Below are positions 18,436 to 28,365 of a DNA stretch of 64,000 nt, in pieces. The notes under the pieces were generated by a model. It saw only the letters and a program-made list of their open reading frames with translations, was not told where the DNA came from and did no database searches. The position numbers and the translations under genes were made by a program. The stretch lies in NCBI RefSeq assembly GCF_004342985.1, contig NZ_SMBO01000001.1:992001-1056000 (forward strand). Direction: 5' to 3'. The stretch comes from Novosphingobium sp. PhB57. GTDB lineage: Bacteria > Pseudomonadota > Alphaproteobacteria > Sphingomonadales > Sphingomonadaceae. How positions within the stretch are numbered: the first letter of the stretch is position 1; each line of letters begins with the position of its first letter.

Positions 18436-19569
18436 TCATCCGAGCAGCCGCTCGTGGACCACTTTGCCGCCCTGCGTCAGGCGGATCGCATTGCCGATTT
18501 CCTCGTCCAGCACGGGCTTGCCCAGATCCTTGTCCCAGAATGCCGAGAGGAAATTGAACAGGTTGCGCGCGAAGAGCGCCGAAGCGTCGGCGGGAAGCTG
18601 CGCGGGCGTGTTGGAATAGCCGACGATCCTGACGCCGTGCCGCTCCACCACCTGATCGGGAACGCAGCCCTCGACATTGCCGCCCTGCGGAGCCGCGAGA
18701 TCGAAGATCACGCTTCCCGGTTTCATCGTGGCGATCTGCGCGTCGGAGATCAGGCGGGGTGCGGCGCGGCCGGGAATCAGCGCCGTGGTCACGACGATAT
18801 CCTGCTTGGCCAGATGGCTGGATACCAGCGCGGCCTGCGCCTGCTGGTATTCCGCGCTCATTTCCGTGGCATAGCCGCCCGAGCCTTCGCCCTCGATGCC
18901 GCCGACGGTCTCCACGAAGATCGGCTTGGCACCCAGCGAGAGGATCTGCTCCCGGGTTGCCGCCCGCACGTCCGTGGCGGAGACTTGCGCGCCCAGGCGC
19001 CGCGCGGTGGCGATCGCCTGGAGACCGGCCACGCCCACGCCCATGACGAAAGCCTTGGCGGCGCTCACGGTGCCGGCCGCAGTCATCATCATCGGGAAAG
19101 CGCGGCCATAGAGGTTGGCGGCCACCAGAACGGCTTTGTATCCGGCGAGATTGGACTGCGAGGACAGGATGTCCATCGATTGCGCCCGCGTGATGCGGGG
19201 CATGAACTCCATCGCCAGAGCCTCCAGCCCGGCCGCGCCATAGTCCGTCACGCGCTGGCGCTGCATGAAGGGATCGAGCGCCGCCACCACCCAGGCGCCG
19301 GGCGAAACCGGCCCCAGCAGGGCGGGATCCGGCCCCTGAACCCCCAGAACGATATCGGCGCCCGCCAGAACCTGCTCGGCCGATCCCAGTTCGGCGCCGG
19401 CAGCCTTATAATCCGCATCGGCGATGCTTGCCCCGAGCCCGGCCCCGCTCTCGACGGCCAGCGCCGCGCCCAGCCCGACAAGCTTGCGGACCGTTTCCGG
19501 CGTGGCCGAAACCCGCGTTTCGCCGGATGCGCGCTCCCGTAGGACGGCGATCCGCGTGCCTTGCGCCAC
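18436..19569 (-). CDS. pntAA: NAD(P) transhydrogenase subunit alpha, NAD-binding part
   Basis: Soluble domain I of transhydrogenase, which binds NAD(H). It belongs to the alanine dehydrogenase/PNT family: RERASGETRVSATPETVRKL at the N-terminus, a Rossmann segment VMGVGVAGLQAIATARRLGA near residues 170-190, and MKPGSVIFDLAAPQGGN. 377 residues. The start is GTG at 19569, only 3 bp after the stop of the small oxidase subunit gene, so the four genes form one transcription unit. Confidence 0.95.
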   Translation of the reverse strand: MAQGTRIAVLRERASGETRVSATPETVRKLVGLGAALAVESGAGLGASIADADYKAAGAELGSAEQVLAGADIVLGVQGPDPALLGPVSPGAWVVAALDPFMQRQRVTDYGAAGLEALAMEFMPRITRAQSMDILSSQSNLAGYKAVLVAANLYGRAFPMMMTAAGTVSAAKAFVMGVGVAGLQAIATARRLGAQVSATDVRAATREQILSLGAKPIFVETVGGIEGEGSGGYATEMSAEYQQAQAALVSSHLAKQDIVVTTALIPGRAAPRLISDAQIATMKPGSVIFDLAAPQGGNVEGCVPDQVVERHGVRIVGYSNTPAQLPADASALFARNLFNFLSAFWDKDLGKPVLDEEIGNAIRLTQGGKVVHERLLG

Positions 19570-19572
19570 GGA

Positions 19573-19698
19573 TTACCGAGCGATCAGGCTGACGACGAAA
19601 GCCACGATAACGACGATGATGCCCGTGCTCCAGGCCGTGACCTTGACGAAGCCGTTGTAGGTTTCGGTCGCCGCCTTGATGTCCTTGCCTGAAGCCAT
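19573..19698 (-). CDS. aa3-type cytochrome c oxidase subunit IV
   Basis: A 41-residue protein with one C-terminal TM helix (TGIIVVIVAFVVSLIAR) after a short polar N-terminus, MASGKDIKAATETYNGF. This matches the small alphaproteobacterial aa3 oxidase subunit IV family. The ATG at 19698 has a GAGGA site; the frame upstream is not protein-like. It begins the pnt operon here, a placement I know from other sphingomonads. It is too short to be certain of function. Confidence 0.8.
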   Translation of the reverse strand: MASGKDIKAATETYNGFVKVTAWSTGIIVVIVAFVVSLIAR

Positions 19699-19972
19699 GA
19701 AACGGAATCCTCTGTGATTATTGCTGTTTGATCCGGGATATTTAGCGTTGACGGCCCTTGCGCTCAAGTGCGAAGCGGCGATGTCTTGCATTGATCAAGA
19801 AGCGCCGGGGATGCTCAAGTTCGATGCCGAACCTGCGCTTTCGAAGCGCGGCACGGCAAACTTTGCACGGACCGTCTTTTCGATGAAACGAGCGGAGCCT
19901 TAATTTCGTCTTTACCGGTATCTTCTAGATCCGGATCGTAACACCAGGGAGGCGACACGCGCGGGCATTATC
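19699..19972. promoter_or_regulatory. Divergent intergenic region with inverted repeat
   Basis: This 274-bp gap separates the divergent oxidase-subunit/pnt operon and the NtrC-like regulator and must contain both promoters. The only clear structure is an inverted repeat GCGCTT-TCG-AAGCGC at 19835-19849, a candidate operator or mRNA hairpin. A 60-residue open frame here (19721-19903) has no protein-like features. Confidence 0.4.
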
Positions 19973-21397
19973 ATGGCGGAACAGGAACAACGCCTCCTCA
20001 TGCTCATCGACGATGAGCCGGCGCAGAGCCGTCTGATCTCGGCGCTCGCGGCGCGGGAAGGCTGGCGCACGGTGATCGCCCGCGATTCCGAGACCGCCAT
20101 CGCGACGCTCGGCACCCGCCAGGGCATGCAGCTTTCCGCGATCATCCTCGACCAGTGGGTGCCCGGCGACGATGCCTGCGTCCTGATCGCCGAGCTGAAG
20201 TCCCGCCGCCCCGCCCTGCCGATCCTGATGCTCACGGCCAGCACCTCGCCGCTCCTCGCCGTGGAAGCGATGCGCGCCGGAGCGGCAGACTACCTCGTCA
20301 AGCCGGTCGCGCCGGATCGTCTCATGCATGCGCTCCGCTCCGCCACGACCCGCGAAGCGCCGCGTGACGAACTGGCCCCGCTGACCGAGAAAATGCCTTC
20401 CAATCCCGATTTCGAATCGATGATCGGGGCCGCACCGAACTTCCGCAAGGCCTTGGCCGTCGCTGCCAAGGCCGCACGCGGGCATGGCCCGGTGCTGATC
20501 GAGGGCGAGACCGGTTCCGGCAAGGAAATGCTGATCCGCGCGATGCATGCGGCCAGCCCGCGCGCCAAGTCTCCGCTGCGGATCGTCAACGTTGGCGGCC
20601 TGCCCGCGAACTCCATCGAATCCGCCCTGTTCGGGCACGAAAAGGGCGCTTTCCCCGGTGCTTTCGATCGCCAGATCGGCGCCCTGCAGCACTGCGACGG
20701 CGCCACCCTGGCGCTTGACGAAGTGGACCGCCTGCCGCTCTCGGTGCAGGAGCGCCTGCTCGAATCGATCCGCAAGAGCGACGTGCGCCCCATCGGCGCG
20801 CGCCATTCCTTCCGCATCGATGCGCGCCTGATCGCCGCCAGCAACCTCCCGCTTCAGGACCTGGTGACTGAAGGCCATTTCCTGCCCGAACTGCTGGAAG
20901 CGCTTTCGCCCACCAAGGTCAGCCTGCCGCCGCTGCGCGAAAGGACGGGCGATATCCCCGCCCTCGCCCGCTTCTTCCTGGCCCGCATCGGCGAGCAACC
21001 GGGGCTGCGCGAACTCGGCATAACGGACGGCGCGCTTTCCCTGCTGGCCGCCTACGATTGGCCGGGCAATGTCCGCCAGCTCCAGGCCGTGCTGTTCCGC
21101 GCCGCGGTCTTCTGCGACGGCGACGCGCTGACTTCCGAGGATTTTCCCCAGCTCCTGAACATCCTCGGCTCCGGCCCGGCCACGGCCTCCGGCAACCCGA
21201 TGCAGGAAAGCTCGGGCGTCATGCTCTACACGCCCGACGGCAACTTGCGCCCGCTGGACGAGATCGAGGCCGACGTCATCCGCCTCGCCATCGGCCTCTA
21301 TCGCGGACGCATGACCGAAGTGGCGCGGCGGCTCGGCATCGGGCGCTCGACGCTCTATCGCAAGCTGGGCGAACTCGGGATCGACAACGCGGCCTGA
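19973..21397 (+). CDS. NtrC-family response regulator with altered GAFTGA loop
   Basis: Three-domain regulator of 474 residues. The N-terminal receiver has the phospho-acceptor Asp60 (SAIILDQWVPG) and conserved Lys110 (DYLVKP). The central AAA+ domain has Walker A GETGSGKE (178-185), a Walker B-type LALDEVDRL, LPPLRERTGDIPAL and WPGNVRQLQ. The C-terminus is a Fis-type helix-turn-helix (EVARRLGIGRSTLYRKLGEL). The loop that contacts sigma-54 reads GAFPGA (225-230) instead of GAFTGA, so sigma-54 activation is doubtful; NtrC of Rhodobacter capsulatus lacks the motif and works with sigma-70. No histidine kinase gene is adjacent. Confidence 0.88.
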   Translation: MAEQEQRLLMLIDDEPAQSRLISALAAREGWRTVIARDSETAIATLGTRQGMQLSAIILDQWVPGDDACVLIAELKSRRPALPILMLTASTSPLLAVEAMRAGAADYLVKPVAPDRLMHALRSATTREAPRDELAPLTEKMPSNPDFESMIGAAPNFRKALAVAAKAARGHGPVLIEGETGSGKEMLIRAMHAASPRAKSPLRIVNVGGLPANSIESALFGHEKGAFPGAFDRQIGALQHCDGATLALDEVDRLPLSVQERLLESIRKSDVRPIGARHSFRIDARLIAASNLPLQDLVTEGHFLPELLEALSPTKVSLPPLRERTGDIPALARFFLARIGEQPGLRELGITDGALSLLAAYDWPGNVRQLQAVLFRAAVFCDGDALTSEDFPQLLNILGSGPATASGNPMQESSGVMLYTPDGNLRPLDEIEADVIRLAIGLYRGRMTEVARRLGIGRSTLYRKLGELGIDNAA

Positions 21398-21488
21398 GGC
21401 TGCCGGGAAATCGATGTCTCGCTGATGCCCACGCGAAAATGCCGGCGAGCCTCGGGCGCGCCGGCATTCCGGTTTCGGTGGAGCGAAG

Positions 21489-21875
21489 TTACAGGTTCTC
21501 GAAGTAGACCTGCGGCACGCGATACCCGCGCTTGCTCATATAGCTCACGTACTTGCCGCGTTCCTTGTGCAGCTCGGTGCCGTATTCCTCCCAGGCATCG
21601 CGCTGGTCCTCGATGTCGGTGGCACGGCGCAAGTCGCTGGTAAGCTCCTTCTGGCTCTCGTTCACATTGATGCGGTAGTCGTACCACTTGCTGTTCTGGA
21701 CGCCGCCGATCGGATTCTGGATCACCAGCGACTCTTCGTGACGGGCGACCTGCTTCTCGTACATCATCGGCTGCACGGCCATGGCCACGGCCGGAACGAC
21801 AAGAGCCGGAACGGCGACGAGCGCAACGAGAGCCTTGGTGGGGCGGATGGTGCGGGTGTTGTTGGTCTGCTTCAT
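21489..21875 (-). CDS. Secreted protein of unknown function
   Basis: A 128-residue protein with a long signal peptide: a polar N-region (MKQTNNTRTIRPTK), a hydrophobic core (ALVALVAVPALVVPAV) and a likely cleavage after AMA. The mature part is charged and Tyr-rich (ESQKELTSDLRRATD, WEEYGTELHKERGKYVSYM). I recognise no family. ATG 21875 has a GGGAA site a few bases upstream. It ends about 90 bp from the NtrC-like regulator, convergent with it. Confidence 0.65.
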   Translation of the reverse strand: MKQTNNTRTIRPTKALVALVAVPALVVPAVAMAVQPMMYEKQVARHEESLVIQNPIGGVQNSKWYDYRINVNESQKELTSDLRRATDIEDQRDAWEEYGTELHKERGKYVSYMSKRGYRVPQVYFENL

Positions 21876-22198
21876 GGGAAGGTTCCCTTTCGCTTGACGA
21901 CGCGGGCTCCATTGCCTGCGTTTGGAAGTGCAACGAGCGTACCCGCCGTTTTCCTCCCGCCCTTGGGACGAAACGGGCCGCTGCCGGGACGCATTGGTGC
22001 TTGCGTTCACGGGTTCACACTCCGCCGCAGGCCGGTTCATCGCGGAGCAAGGCGCCGTTCATCTGGCCGCCAGATTTGTCGCCGTTTTCAGCCCTCTCCG
22101 GCTGCCGGTTCACGCGCCGCGCTTTGCAAAAAGGTCATCCGGCATGGCGAGAACCCGGCCCCCGCTCCCGCGTTGAGCCGGTGACCGAGGAGACGAAG
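21876..22198. promoter_or_regulatory. 323-bp divergent intergenic region
   Basis: Region between the secreted protein and the SDR, transcribed away from each other, so both promoters should be here. I see one perfect inverted repeat, ATCTGG-CCG-CCAGAT at 22061-22075, and a GAGGAG ribosome-binding site just before the SDR. No convincing gene. Confidence 0.4.
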
Positions 22199-22945
22199 AT
22201 GATGGATTTCAAGGACAAGGCCGGAATCGTGACGGGTGCAGCTTCCGGCATCGGCGCCGCTGTTGCGCGCGAACTGGTGAACCAGGGCGGCCGCGTGGTG
22301 ATCGCCGATTTCGATGAGGAAGCGGCGCGCGCGCTCTCGCAGGAACTGGGGCCGGAAAGCACGGCCGTCTTCCGGCTCGATGTGGCCGATCCCGCTGCCA
22401 ACGAAGCGCTGGTCGCCTTCGCTCTCGGGACGTTCGACCGGCTGGACTTCGCCGTGAACAACGCCGGGATCGGCGCGCCCTCCACGAAGCTGGCGGATAT
22501 CCCGCTCGATTCCTGGTCGCGGGTGATCGATGTGGACCTCAACAGCGTGTTCTACGCCATGAAATACCAGATCCCGGCCATGGTCGCGCGCGGCGGCGGC
22601 TCCATCGTCAATATGGCCTCCATCCTGGGCGCGGTGGGCTGGGCGGGCTCCGCGGCGTATGTCACCTCCAAGCATGCCTTGCTGGGCATGACCAAGGTGG
22701 CGGCGCTCGACTATGCCGATGCCGGGCTGCGCATCAACGCGGTGGGGCCGGGGTTCGTCTCCACGCCGGCGCTGGAAAAGACCATGACCGAACAGGAAAT
22801 GGCCGGTCTGGCCGGCAAGCACGCGCTCAACCGCCTGGCGCGGCCGGAGGAGATCGCCATGGTCACCAGTTTCCTGCTGTCCGAGCGGGCCTCCTTCGTG
22901 ACCGGCACGTACTATCCGGTCGACGGCGGCTACCTGGCGATCTGA
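22199..22945 (+). CDS. Classical short-chain dehydrogenase/reductase
   Basis: A 248-residue SDR with all classical motifs: cofactor loop TGAASGIG near residue 12, VIADFD after the second strand (an Asp that favours NAD(H)), NNAG, the catalytic Ser in [14 protein letters not shown] as catalytic Tyr/Lys, and the C-terminal [12 protein letters not shown] common in this branch. The substrate is unknown. The ATG at 22199 follows GAGGAG; a second ATG is the next codon. It converges on folP with a 4-bp gap. Confidence 0.9.
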   Translation: MMDFKDKAGIVTGAASGIGAAVARELVNQGGRVVIADFDEEAARALSQELGPESTAVFRLDVADPAANEALVAFALGTFDRLDFAVNNAGIGAPSTKLADIPLDSWSRVIDVDLNSVFYAMKYQIPAMVARGGGSIVNMASILGAVGWAGSAAYVTSKHALLGMTKVAALDYADAGLRINAVGPGFVSTPALEKTMTEQEMAGLAGKHALNRLARPEEIAMVTSFLLSERASFVTGTYYPVDGGYLAI

Positions 22946-22949
22946 ACCG

Positions 22950-24059
22950 TCACGCCATCTGCGCGAAGTCGGTGAGAGCGGCATCGCGCAGGCCCCGCCA
23001 GACGCGGGCGGCCTGGACGGTTTCCGCCACGTCATGGACGCGGACAATGTGCGAACCCGCGTCCATCGCCTTCAGCGCCAGCGTGACCGAACCGCCGAGC
23101 CGCTGGTGCGCGGGCGCCTCGTTCGAGAGCGCACCGATCATGCGCTTGCGGCTGGCCCCCACGAACAGCGGATGGCCAAGCCCATGGAACAGGGCCAGGC
23201 CGTTCATGAGCTGGAGGTTCTCGGTAAGCGTCTTGCCGAAACCGATGCCGGGATCGAGCAGGATCTTCTCAGGGGCGATCCCGGCTGCCACGGCCCTGTC
23301 ACGGCAGGCGCCCAGCCAGTCGAACACGTCGAGCACGACATCGTCGTAGCGGCCGTCCGCGTGAAGATCGTCCCCATCGCCCGGCGCATGCATGAGCACC
23401 ACCGGCGCGCCCGAGGCCGCCGCGAATTCGAGGCTGCGCGGATCGTGGCGCAAGGCGGAGACGTCGTTGATGATGTGAGCGCCGGCCTGCAGCGTCGCTT
23501 CCATCACTGCCGGGCGGCGCGTATCGACGCTGATCGCCGCGCCCATCGCCGCCAGCCGCTCCACCATCGGCACGACGCGCTTCAGCTCATCGCCTTCCCA
23601 TACCGCTGCCGCACCCGGCCGCGTCGATTCGCCGCCGATGTCGATCATCGCCGCGCCGGATTCCAGCATGGCGGCGGCATGATCGGCGGCGATCTGCGCA
23701 TCGTCGAGGAAGGCGCCGCCATCGGAAAAGCTGTCGGGAGTGATGTTGAGGATGCCCGCGATCTGGGGCTGCTCCAGCCGGATCGAGCGGGCACCGCAGA
23801 TCAGCGGGGCATGGACCTTGCGCAAGTTCGACCACTGGAGTTCGGCCGCGGCGCCAAGGTCGGCCGGAAGCGCCGCCAGCGCCTCACCCGCCTCTGCCGC
23901 GCCGAAGCGCCTGCGCGAGAGCACCTGGCCGTTTTCCCGCACGATCAGCGCGAAACGGCTGGCCCATGCCATCGACCCGCCGAGACGGATCGCCTCGCCC
24001 TCCTCGCTCTGGGGGCTGTCGGCAAGGGCGATCGGGCGAATGTAAACGGTTCGGGTCAT
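22950..24059 (-). CDS. folP: Dihydropteroate synthase, N-terminally extended
   Basis: Condenses 6-hydroxymethyl-7,8-dihydropterin diphosphate with p-aminobenzoate in folate synthesis; the sulfonamide target. The TIM-barrel signatures are GILNITPDSFSDGGAF (from residue 102), DIGGESTRPGA, SVDTRRPAVMEA, HIINDVSAL and DPGIGFGKT. At 369 residues it has about 95 extra N-terminal residues compared with E. coli FolP. This part is acidic and mixed, and resembles no domain I know. The start ATG 24059 is plausible, but the extension should be checked. Confidence 0.94.
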   Translation of the reverse strand: MTRTVYIRPIALADSPQSEEGEAIRLGGSMAWASRFALIVRENGQVLSRRRFGAAEAGEALAALPADLGAAAELQWSNLRKVHAPLICGARSIRLEQPQIAGILNITPDSFSDGGAFLDDAQIAADHAAAMLESGAAMIDIGGESTRPGAAAVWEGDELKRVVPMVERLAAMGAAISVDTRRPAVMEATLQAGAHIINDVSALRHDPRSLEFAAASGAPVVLMHAPGDGDDLHADGRYDDVVLDVFDWLGACRDRAVAAGIAPEKILLDPGIGFGKTLTENLQLMNGLALFHGLGHPLFVGASRKRMIGALSNEAPAHQRLGGSVTLALKAMDAGSHIVRVHDVAETVQAARVWRGLRDAALTDFAQMA

Positions 24060-24168
24060 GACCGCCCCTTAGCCCGGTGGCGCCCGGCGCAGAACAGGAT
24101 TTACAGGCTGCCCGATTACCTCTGGCTAATCGGGCGATAGGTCTCGGCCAGTTGCGCGGCCGAAGTCC

Positions 24169-25523
<1,355 letters not shown>

Positions 25524-25525
<2 letters not shown>

Positions 25526-26438
25526 AGAGCCCCGCAAGGCCGCAGTCGATCCCGGTCATCTGCACGCTCACTTCCCAAAGCCGGCGCGCTGCCTGCGGAT
25601 CGCGTGCGGCAGCATTGCGGCGGGCGATGCCGGAAGGCCCGGACATGCCGCCGAAGCGCTGCGGTCCGTAATATTGCCCCGGCTCGGCGGCGGGATCGGT
25701 TGCCGCCTGGAGCGTCGGCCACGCCCCCTCTTCGGCCGTGTTGAGGACGGCGCCCGCGATCGGGAACAGCGCCCGGAATGCCAGCGAATGCCGGCCGAGA
25801 TCGGTCGAGGCGATGCCCGGATGGCAGGCATAGGCGCTCACCGGCGATCCTGCGGCGCGCAGGCGGCGGTCCAGCTCGAACATGTGCAGCAGGTTGGCGA
25901 GCTTGCTGTCTCCATACCGCTGCCGCGCCTTGTAGCTGTGCCGCGCGTCGAGATCGTCCCAGTCGATGCGGCCGCGTCCATGCGCCAGGCTGGCCGTGAT
26001 GACCACGCGCCCGCCGGGCGTCTCGGCCAGCTTCGGCAGGAGCAGCCCGGTCAGCGCGAAAGGCGCCAGGTGGTTCACGCCGAATTGCAGTTCGTGGCCC
26101 TGCACCGTCCTTTCGAGCGGCGGGACCATGACGCCGGCATTGTTCACCAGCACGTCGAGCCGCGGTTCATCGCGGGCGACCTGCTCCGCGCATTCGCGCA
26201 CGCTGAACAGGTCCGCCTGATCGAGCGGCACGAAGGCGAGATTGGCGCCCGGCACGTCCATGCGGATATGTTCCATGGCCAGCCGCGCCTTTTCCTCGTT
26301 GCGGCAGGCCATCAGCACCCGCGCGCCATGAGCCGCGAGCACCCGGGTGGCCTCGAAGCCGAGCCCGGTATTGGCCCCGGTGACAAGGAAGCACTTGCCC
26401 GCCTGCCCGGCGACCGAGGCGGCGGTAAAGCCCTTCAA
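25524..26438 (-). CDS. Short-chain dehydrogenase (retinol dehydrogenase-like)
   Basis: A 304-residue SDR of the extended-loop type seen in retinol dehydrogenases and protochlorophyllide reductase relatives. Motifs: CFLVTGANTGLGFEATRVL, CRNEEKARLA, LDVLVNNAGVMVPP, the catalytic YGDSKLAN, and ACHPGIASTDLGRH. The best start is the TTG at 26438, which overlaps the rnhB stop by 4 bp and has GGAG eight bases upstream. A longer frame would lie inside rnhB. The substrate is unknown. Confidence 0.88.
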
Positions 26439-27070
26439 AGCGCCATCTCCAGCTGGGCGACGGGAGAGAAGCTGCGCCGGTGGTGCGGGGTCGGGCCGTG
26501 CTTGCGCAGGGCTTCCAGGTGCTGCGCGGTGCCGTAGCCGGCATTGCGCTCCCACCCGTAGTGCGGATGTGCTTCGGCCAGAGTGCGCATCATGCGGTCG
26601 CGGTGCTCCTTGGCGATGATCGAGGCGGCCGAAATGCAGGGTTCGATCGCGTCACCGCCAACGATGGCGCGGGCCTGCCAGCGCCAGTCCGCCGTGCGGC
26701 CCGCCGGAGTGAGATTGCCGTCGATCAGCACCTCGTGCGGCTCTTCGTCCAGCACGGCGCAGAGCGCGGATACGGCCCGGGTCATGGCCAGCATCGTCGC
26801 GCCGAAGATGTTGAGACGGTCGATCTCTTCCACGTCCACCACGCCCACAGCCCAGCGGCAGCGGCGCTTGATCGTGGCTTCCAGCTCGCCCCGGCGTTTG
26901 CCGGAGAGCTTCTTGGAATCGTCCAGCCCCGAGGGTCGGGGCTTGCACAGCACCACCGCGCCCGCCACAACCGGGCCGGCCAGAGGCCCTCGCCCCGCTT
27001 CATCGACCCCGATGACGAGGCGGTTGGCACCCGTGCCGGGCACGATGACAGACAGGGATGCAGTCGACAT
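26435..27070 (-). CDS. rnhB: Ribonuclease HII
   Basis: Removes ribonucleotides from DNA by cleaving the RNA strand of RNA/DNA hybrids. The DEAGRGPLAGPVVAGAVVL block (Asp23, Glu24) is diagnostic; DSKKLSGKRRGELE, ASIIAKEHRDRMM and HPHYGWERNAGYGT follow in order. ATG 27070 gives 211 residues, a normal size. Its start codon overlaps that of the divergent lipoprotein gene in a single CATG. Confidence 0.95.
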   Translation of the reverse strand: MSTASLSVIVPGTGANRLVIGVDEAGRGPLAGPVVAGAVVLCKPRPSGLDDSKKLSGKRRGELEATIKRRCRWAVGVVDVEEIDRLNIFGATMLAMTRAVSALCAVLDEEPHEVLIDGNLTPAGRTADWRWQARAIVGGDAIEPCISAASIIAKEHRDRMMRTLAEAHPHYGWERNAGYGTAQHLEALRKHGPTPHHRRSFSPVAQLEMAL

Positions 27071-28250
27071 GACCAAGCCGGTGAACTCCAGATCCTTCCT
27101 TGCGGCGGTATCGCCCGTCGCTTTCGCGCTCGCAAGCTGCGGAGCGGCGGCCACGGGGGATAAGGCCTCGGCCAGCGCTTCCGAAGAAATCTCCTTCAAG
27201 ACCGAACAGGTCGCCAGCTTCGACGAACCCTGGGCCATGGCGATCGACAAGGCAACCGGGGCGATGATCGTCACCGAGAAGAAGGGCGCGATCAAGCTGC
27301 GCCTCGCGGACGGCACGCTCGGCGCCGTCTCGGGCGCCCCGAAAGTCGATTACGGCGGCCAGGGCGGCCTTGGCGACGTGATCTTCGCGCCGGACCAGAA
27401 AGGCGCCTCGCTCGACGGCCGCGTGATCTATCTGAGCTGGGCCGAAGCGGGCGAAGGCGATACGCGCGGCGCCGCGGTGGGCCGGGGCACACTCTCCTGC
27501 CCAGCGCCGGCCACCTGTTCGATCGAGGGCCTCTCGGTGATCTGGCGGCAAGTGCCCAAAGTGACCGGGCGCGGGCATTATTCGCACCGCCTGGCCTTCT
27601 CGCCCGATGGCAAGTATCTGTTCGTCAGCTCGGGCGAGCGGCAGAAATTCACACCCGCGCAGGACCTCGGCACCAATCTCGGCAAGATCGTCCGCCTCCT
27701 GCCCGACGGCACGCCTGCGCCGGGCAACCCGTGGGCCGACAAGCCCGCGCCGACCAACCAGATCTGGTCCTATGGCCACCGCAACGTGCTGGGCCTCGCC
27801 TTCGACGACCAGGGCCGGCTCTGGGATCTGGAGCACGGCCCGGCCGGCGGCGACGAATTGAACCTCGTGAAGCCCGGACAGAACTACGGCTGGCCACTGG
27901 TTTCGGACGGCGACCATTACGACGGCAAGCCGATCCCGCGCCATTCCACCCGGCCGGACCTCGCCGCTCCGGCCATCAGCTGGAACCCGGTCATCGCGCC
28001 CGGCGACTTCATCTTCTACAAGGGCCCGCTGTTCCCGCAGTGGAAAGGCCAGGTGCTGATCACCTCGTTCACCCTGCCCGGCCTGGTGCGTGTCAGCATC
28101 AAGGGCGAGAAGGCGACCGAGGAAGCCCGCTACCCCATGGAAAATCGCATCCGCGAAATCGAACAGGGCGGAGACGGCACGATCTGGCTGCTGGAAGACG
28201 GACCGGCCGGCGCTTCGGGCCATCTGCTGAAGCTGACGCCGAAGTCCTGA
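27069..28250 (+). CDS. PQQ-dependent sugar dehydrogenase-like lipoprotein
   Basis: Glucose/sorbosone dehydrogenase family (soluble aldose dehydrogenase, YliI-like), a six-bladed beta-propeller that in characterised members oxidises sugars using PQQ. The N-terminus is a lipoprotein signal (FLAAVSPVAFALASC), so it should be anchored to a membrane facing the periplasm. Family markers: GHYSHRLAFSPDGKYLFVSS, SYGHRNVLGLAFD, EHGPAGGDELNLVKPGQNYG and ISWNPVIAPGDF. 393 residues. PQQ synthesis genes are not in the window, so real PQQ use is unproven. Confidence 0.9.
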   Translation: MTKPVNSRSFLAAVSPVAFALASCGAAATGDKASASASEEISFKTEQVASFDEPWAMAIDKATGAMIVTEKKGAIKLRLADGTLGAVSGAPKVDYGGQGGLGDVIFAPDQKGASLDGRVIYLSWAEAGEGDTRGAAVGRGTLSCPAPATCSIEGLSVIWRQVPKVTGRGHYSHRLAFSPDGKYLFVSSGERQKFTPAQDLGTNLGKIVRLLPDGTPAPGNPWADKPAPTNQIWSYGHRNVLGLAFDDQGRLWDLEHGPAGGDELNLVKPGQNYGWPLVSDGDHYDGKPIPRHSTRPDLAAPAISWNPVIAPGDFIFYKGPLFPQWKGQVLITSFTLPGLVRVSIKGEKATEEARYPMENRIREIEQGGDGTIWLLEDGPAGASGHLLKLTPKS

Positions 28251-28337
28251 CTCACCAGGAACCTTGCAGCAGACGGGCAAACGGCTTGGCAAAGGGTCTG
28301 GCAGCCATCCGACCGCCGCCGAATTGAATCGACAAAT

Positions 28338-28364
28338 GCGCGCGCCGCACCTAGTGGCGCGCGC
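28338..28364. repeat. Inverted repeat at the GNAT start codon
   Basis: GCGCGCGCC (28338-28346) and GGCGCGCGC (28356-28364) form a strong 9-bp stem that ends one base before the ATG at 28366. It leaves no visible ribosome-binding site and could mask or define initiation, or form part of a site for a DNA-binding protein. Confidence 0.5.
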
Positions 28365-28365
28365 C

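Noticed and set aside
19850..19880. Possible sigma-54 (-24/-12) promoter, GGCACG...TTGCA, before the NtrC-like regulator
   Set aside because: The spacing between the GG and GC elements is 13 bases rather than the required 10.
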